Origin: Solanum dulcamara
Lineage: Eukaryota > Streptophyta > Magnoliopsida > Solanales > Solanaceae
Length of the DNA: 64,000 nucleotides
Direction: 5' to 3'
Assembly (NCBI RefSeq): GCF_947179165.1
Contig: NC_077242.1
Coordinates: forward strand, 42,463,097-42,527,096
This document shows positions 59,288 to 64,000 of this stretch, piece after piece. The position numbers and the translations under genes are program-made. The notes below the pieces were generated by a model. It was not told the DNA's origin. It searched no databases and worked only from the letters and a program-made list of their open reading frames with translations. The stretch's first letter is position 1, and every line of letters begins with the position of its first letter.

Positions 59288-62014
59288 TGTAACGCCCCTA
59301 ATTATTTAAGATAATTTTCATATTAAATTGGATATTTTTTGATGATATGATCAACTACTACTTACTCAAATTTTGTTATGTGAGAAAAAAAAACTTTATT
59401 TCATTTAATCGTGATAGTATTATGATGGATTTTCTTAGGGTATTTTAGTAAATATCCATGAAATTTTTTATATATAAGCATACCCTTCTAATAATGGTAA
59501 TCAAGGTGGGATTGATTGTTTTTTTTTAAAAATGACAAAGTTGGGCTGCCACTAAACTTTTCAGCAACATTGAGTGATGAATATCACTTATATATTGAAG
59601 CTCCACTAAGAGGCTCACTTATTTTAGACTAAAGGACATTTATAGGTTATTGATAATGAGTTATTTTGAAAAAATCTGAGGAACAACCTAATCCTTTTAC
59701 CTAGAACTCAAGATACACTCTACATCTTGGTAAGTGTTCAAATCCATTTTTGGGATTGTGTAGCCAGTAGTAATTCATGAATATCTTATTGTGTAGATTT
59801 TTGATTTTAGAAAATAAATATATTTTGAAAAGATGAATCACGTACCTACAACTCTTATGTTTATGGTGGAGTCTAGATCTACTGTTATTAAGTTGAAAAA
59901 AGAGGATGAAACATAAGACAAGTTCTATCCAGATTCCTGATTTAAAAATCCCTCATATATAACGGTTAGTGTTTTGATGATATCTTTTTGTACAAAATAA
60001 TTTTATGGTGATTTATTTTGGATTAAAAACATAAGACATAGATCTAAAAGTGTCGTGAAGGAAATAAAATCAAATTTTACCGATTTCATTTTAAATTATT
60101 TTAGATACAACCGGATAAGTTTTGTCCAGATTCTTGATTTAAAAATCCGTCATGTATAATGGTTAGTATTTTGATGATATCTTTTTGTACACAATGATTT
60201 TGTGTTGATTTATTTTGGATTAAAAACTTAAGACATAGATCTAAAAGTGTCATGAAGGAAATAAAATCAAATTTTACCGATTTCATTTTAAAATTTTAGA
60301 TACAACCGGATAAGTTTTATCCAGATTTTTGAGTTAAACATCCCTCATGTATAACTGTTAGTGTTTTGATGATATCGTTTTGTATAAGATGAGTTTTTTG
60401 TTGATTTATTTTGGATTGAAAATTTAAGACTCAAATCTAAAATTTTTATGAAGGACATAAGGTCCAGGTTTACCATTTTCATTTTCAAATTGTAGCTACA
60501 ACCTGAGGTACTTGGCTTGGTGAAGTTACTGTTTTGGTAACATAATTCAGTTGAAAATATTTTAGGCTTACTTTTATTGACAAATATTTTTTTATGTCAA
60601 TATTATGGATATTGTGGAAATTAAAGAGGATATTTAATGTGTTTTAAGGTTGTTTATAGCCTGTACAAGATGAGGAACTTGAGACATTGGTTGGTCTACG
60701 GTTTGAACTCTTGTAGTCGTGTTGGATTGTTGTATGCTAAAAAGCTGAGGTTTGTTTATAAACTCTTGTTACCTGCTAGTATATTTGAAAGCATATCTTG
60801 GTATGTTTTTTATTTCTTAAAATTTTTATTGTCATGTTGGTATATTTGGAAATTTGCAAGACACTTGTTTAACTCACCCACTTGTACGGATTTCTCGATC
60901 ACTTGACATTCTTGTAGACTTTGTTTTTCTTATGGTTGTGACTTTGTCACTATTGGCATGCCTCTTTTTTCAGACCATTTGCCATCTTGATTATAAATTT
61001 TTAGTTCATCTTAAATATGGAAGTTTTCCATTTTAAGTACGAATTAGAAAGCCATTTTTAATATGGTTCGTCGTTCTCCTGATTATTGGGTCTTTACCCT
61101 TTTTGATACAGTGCTTCGGTCCTTCTTGATACTTGATCATGTTTGGGTGACGGCATGACGTACATATTGGGCAAAACTTCGTGCTAAATCTTTTAAATGT
61201 GCTTTTATGAATTATTGATACTTAAACTTTTACATATAGAAGTTGATACTTGTGATATATTTATTGGCTTGATTTATTTATTATGTGTACATTTGTGCTT
61301 CTCATGACTTGAGAAAATAAATTGGAGAACCTAAAGGCTTCAAACTTGTAGTTTTGCACCACTAAGCTTTAAGCTTAGCAATAGTTGTTTCTATCATAGG
61401 AAATGTCCAAGAAGATGCTTGAGGTTGGCCATTAGAGATAATATTTTTGGAAGCTTTAAGGAAGATCACATTTGCATATAAGCATCTATATTTTATAGTA
61501 TTTTGGGACATGTATATGATCTATGGGGTGCTTGTGTATATGTATTTATGTATTTATTTGTGAGGGTTGATCCATTCATGACACCATGGGTTGTAACTTA
61601 AAGTTGGTCTCTTGTTTTGTTATTTTGGGACATGGAAATTTCCAAGTCTTATGATGTACTAAATTTACCTTTGGAGTTGAAATATTTGGATGGAGCATGA
61701 ATTAGTTAACCTTGGGTACTTATAAGTTGGTAATAGTCTATAACATGAATTTTAGTGATAAGGAATAATACGTGGATGTCTCATAAGTTAATTTCTTAAA
61801 TTATTTTGAAAAGTCTCCCCGTCCTAAATTAGAACTTTTATTTGATTTAATTGAGATAAAAAAAGTTTAAACTAGCTAAAAACTTACACCTTTAACTATT
61901 TTTAAATGGGTCAACTTTCACTACTAGATTATATAAATATGCCTTACGAGAAGTTATTTTTTAAATGTCATGCATTTTTTTAAGTAATAATATCCTCCCT
62001 AGAGGGCCGCTACA
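59288..62014 (+). repeat. Element F 5' LTR (2,727 bp)
   Basis: It runs from tgtaacgcccctaattattt to agagggccgctaca, immediately followed by the primer-binding site. It is strongly AT-rich and contains a three-copy tandem repeat of about 196 bp. Confidence 0.85.
59920..60505. repeat. Three tandem copies of a 196-bp unit in element F LTR
   Basis: Units begin near 59923, 60120 and 60315 with 'tccagattcctga', 'tccagattcttga' and 'tccagatttttga', and each contains 'gttttgatgatatc' and 'gatttattttggatt'. Spacings are 197 and 195 bases. The first two copies are closest; the third is more diverged. Confidence 0.9.
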
Positions 62015-62019
62015 AGTGT

Positions 62020-62031
62020 TAGTATCAGAGC
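62020..62031 (+). other. Element F primer-binding site
   Basis: The sequence tagtatcagagc, five bases inside the LTR, matches the initiator-Met primer-binding sequence at ten of twelve bases, including the diagnostic tatcagagc. Confidence 0.85.
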
Positions 62032-62212
62032 CTAGGTTTGTGGTTCTAGGAATTTTATTGTGATTTTCTTAAACACTTGTTTTTTTAGAAGGTTTGGGCT
62101 ATATTATTTGATCACTATAGGGTAAATAGTATATTTAATGAATATAAGTTGCACATGCATAATATCCATGTCCCTAATGCAATGTGATCTTCACTCTTAA
62201 ACGAGTTAAGTT

Positions 62213-63470
62213 ATGGCCTCTTCTTCTCGTAGACCTATGGAAGCTGCTCGTGAAGATACAAGTGACTCTTATTCCCAACCTCATATACTCGAAGGGGTTG
62301 GCGAATAGTCCTCGGGTTAATATATTCCCCATACTAGTGGGTCTGGTGTGGGAAATCAACAAGGAGTAAGAGCTAGTCCACATTCTCACATGAGCCCTTG
62401 TACTCAAGTAATGAATCTTTCTTTTCAACAGATGGCTAAATTCTTTCACCGTATGGATGAAATGATTCATGATCCCAATGGGTTAAATTTTTGAAAAAAT
62501 GAGGAAAATGGGTGGAGTTGAGTTTGAACGCACGGTTGATCCCGTTGATGTTGAATAATGGCTTGAGCGCATAGAGAGGGTGTTTGAGCAGTTGCTGTGT
62601 TGAGATGTTGTCAAATTCAAGTATGCCATCTCGTTATTGCTGAAGTATGCTTATGACTGGTGGGTAAGTGTGCCAAATGCAAAAGCAAAACCTCCAGTTC
62701 ATACTTGGGATGATTTTGTTAAAGAATTTTGTATGAAGTTTGTCCCGCCTTCTTATTATGATGCTAAGAAAAAGGAGTTTTTGAATCTAAGGCAATGAGA
62801 CATGTCTATCACTGAGTATCAAAAAAATTTTCTTAGACTCTCTCGTTATACTTGAGGATTTATTAACGAGGAAAAAGATAAATGCACAAAGTTTGAAGAT
62901 GGCCTGAACGATTCCATCAGAAAGAATGTGGCAATCCTACAACATGAGAACTTTTGTAAATTAGTTTCTACTGCTCTTACTTGGGAAAGACTTGATAAGG
63001 AAGAATCTAGTAGACATGAGAATATATTCTGGAAGCCTAGGTAAGATTTTGGAAGTCCATCCAAAAAGGGAAGATTTGATGATTCTAAGGCTGGTAGTGT
63101 CAACACATCAGATCAACAGAAGAAAAGCAGACTAGATTTTTCTAAGCTAGTACTTCGAGTTATAGACAAGACAAGACTCCCATTCCCACTTATGCAGAAT
63201 GTGGAAAGAATCATTATGGTGCTTGCAGGAGAGCTTCTGGTGCATGTTTTAATTGTGGTAGCTTTGATCATAAAGTGAAGGACTGTCCTAATCCTAAAAA
63301 TATTTCTCCCTTGTACACTGAAGGCTCAGTTTAGAAGTCTTCTAATAATCCTCCTCAAATCAATAGAGGTGCAAGGACTAAAAATAACCAAGCAGCGGGG
63401 GCAAGTGGAGTAAATCAAGTTAGCGGGTCCAGAGCTACTACACGAGCTTATGCTATGAGGAAGAGAGATG
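62213..63470 (+). pseudogene. Element F gag
   Basis: The likely start is the ATG at 62213, giving MASSSRRPMEAAREDTSDSY. The retrotransposon Gag capsid domain is visible at about 62640-62990 (YAYDWWVSVPNAKAKPP, then WDDFVKEFCMKFVPPSYYD). A zinc knuckle with intact CCHC spacing, CFNCGSFDHKVKDC, is at 63245-63287. A second cysteine-rich motif just before it has lost its first Cys. At least five in-frame stops (for example near 62307, 62562 and 62798) show that it is dead. Confidence 0.85.
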
Positions 63471-64000
63471 ATCAAGAGGTTCAGGACGTGGTTGTCAGTA
63501 AATTTCACTTATATAGCTTATCTATGTTTACACTATTTGATCCTGGCTCTACATATTCCTATAATTGTTCATCACTTGTTCTTCCTGAAAATGTGAAATC
63601 TGTGAGACTTAACTTTGACGTTCTAGTTGAAAGTCCTTTTGGTTACCATGTTGTTTGTAATTGAATTTACTAAGCTTGTCCTTTCATGATTCAAAACCTG
63701 GTCTTTTTTGCTGATTTGATTGAGATGCCTTTCCAAGATTTTGATATTATTATCGGTATGGATTGGCTTTATGAATAGTGGATTGTAGGTCCAAGCATGT
63801 GACTTTTAATGACCCTACATTTTCACACATTATTGTACAAGGTGAAAGATCATTGTTATCTAATATTATTTCTATGGCCTTAGCAAGAAAGATGATTCGT
63901 CAAGGTTGTAGTGCATATCTTCTTCATATAATTGACACACGTGTGGAGAGTCCTAGTCTTAAAGATATACCTACTGTATGTGACTTTCTTGAAGTGTTTA
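63471..64000 (+). pseudogene. Element F aspartic protease, incomplete
   Basis: The active-site area LFDPGSTYSYNCSS (about 63534-63575) is intact and the later FDIIIGMDWLYE region is present (about 63735-63775). Stops interrupt it at 63662 and 63777. It continues towards the reverse transcriptase (DIPTVCDFLEVF at 63965-64000), where the window ends. Confidence 0.85.

Larger units (their letters stand above)
59288..64000 (+). mobile_element. Element F: plus-strand gypsy element, cut by the window end
   Basis: A 5' LTR (59288-62014), primer-binding site, gag and protease occur in order on the plus strand. The rest of pol and the 3' LTR lie beyond 64000. The LTR begins tgtaacgcccctaattatt, unlike the other families here, and gag is also distinct in sequence. 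The element inserted in the integrase of element C; the five bases before it (ATTCT, 59283-59287) should recur after its far end. Confidence 0.85.

Noticed and set aside
60637..60906. 89-codon open frame with hydrophobic segments
   Set aside because: It lies inside the element F LTR, has no family resemblance and is probably chance in AT-rich sequence.
1..64000. Host protein-coding gene, tRNA gene or bacterial-type operon
   Set aside because: No multi-exon gene signal, tRNA cloverleaf or non-transposon protein similarity was recognised; all larger frames map to gypsy or CACTA proteins or their antisense.

Overview
The window is AT-rich repetitive plant nuclear DNA with no host gene that I can support. 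Nearly every base belongs to transposable elements, mostly decayed Ty3/gypsy LTR retrotransposons. Several carry an integrase that ends in a chromodomain-like tail, which fits the Tekay/Del chromovirus clade. One CACTA (En/Spm) DNA transposon is also present. LTRs opening TGTCACGACC and primer-binding sites matching initiator-Met tRNA (TGGTATCAGAGC) suggest a dicot, and I think a nightshade (Solanaceae), from pericentromeric or other heterochromatic DNA. The taxon is an inference.

Layout. 1-12628: pieces of related LTR elements, mostly on the minus strand (LTRs at 1-1983, 2835-5106, 5329-7636, 11375-12628), mixed with a plus-strand pol and LTR piece (8576-11145). 12629-19352: a CACTA element with a broken TNPD-type transposase (17090-18940), split by a solo LTR (13675-16760) flanked by a perfect 5-bp duplication CAAGT. 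19353-20759: another minus-strand LTR. 20760-22274 and 27984-28715: a third LTR-like unit, split by a minus-strand relative of the solo LTR (22275-27983), which itself holds a nested plus-strand LTR (about 23300-26394). 28716 onward: element C, broken by element G (28861-39881), element A (39992-56970, which contains element B at 42346-50432) and element F (59288 to the window end).

Element G is the best-preserved unit and the most unusual. Its two LTRs are about 3.68 kb each and roughly 97-98 % alike by eye. It has a perfect AAGGG target duplication, a primer-binding site and a polypurine tract. Its 3.67-kb interior is almost non-coding, holding only an integrase remnant and a 5S rRNA-like segment in the same orientation. 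This is the architecture of a LARD (large retrotransposon derivative). Its LTRs carry G-box palindromes, a 20-bp tandem array and a series of CCCT/AGGG hairpin motifs. Those hairpins also occur in the much more diverged LTR at 23300-26394.

Nothing here looks able to transpose by itself: gag and pol of A, B, C and F carry stops, frameshifts or lost catalytic residues. The boundaries form a nested stack, with LTR 11375 interrupted by CACTA 12629, then LTR 19353, LTR-like unit 20760, element C 28716 and element F 59288. Only the left halves lie in this window. The matching right halves should lie beyond position 64000 in reverse order.
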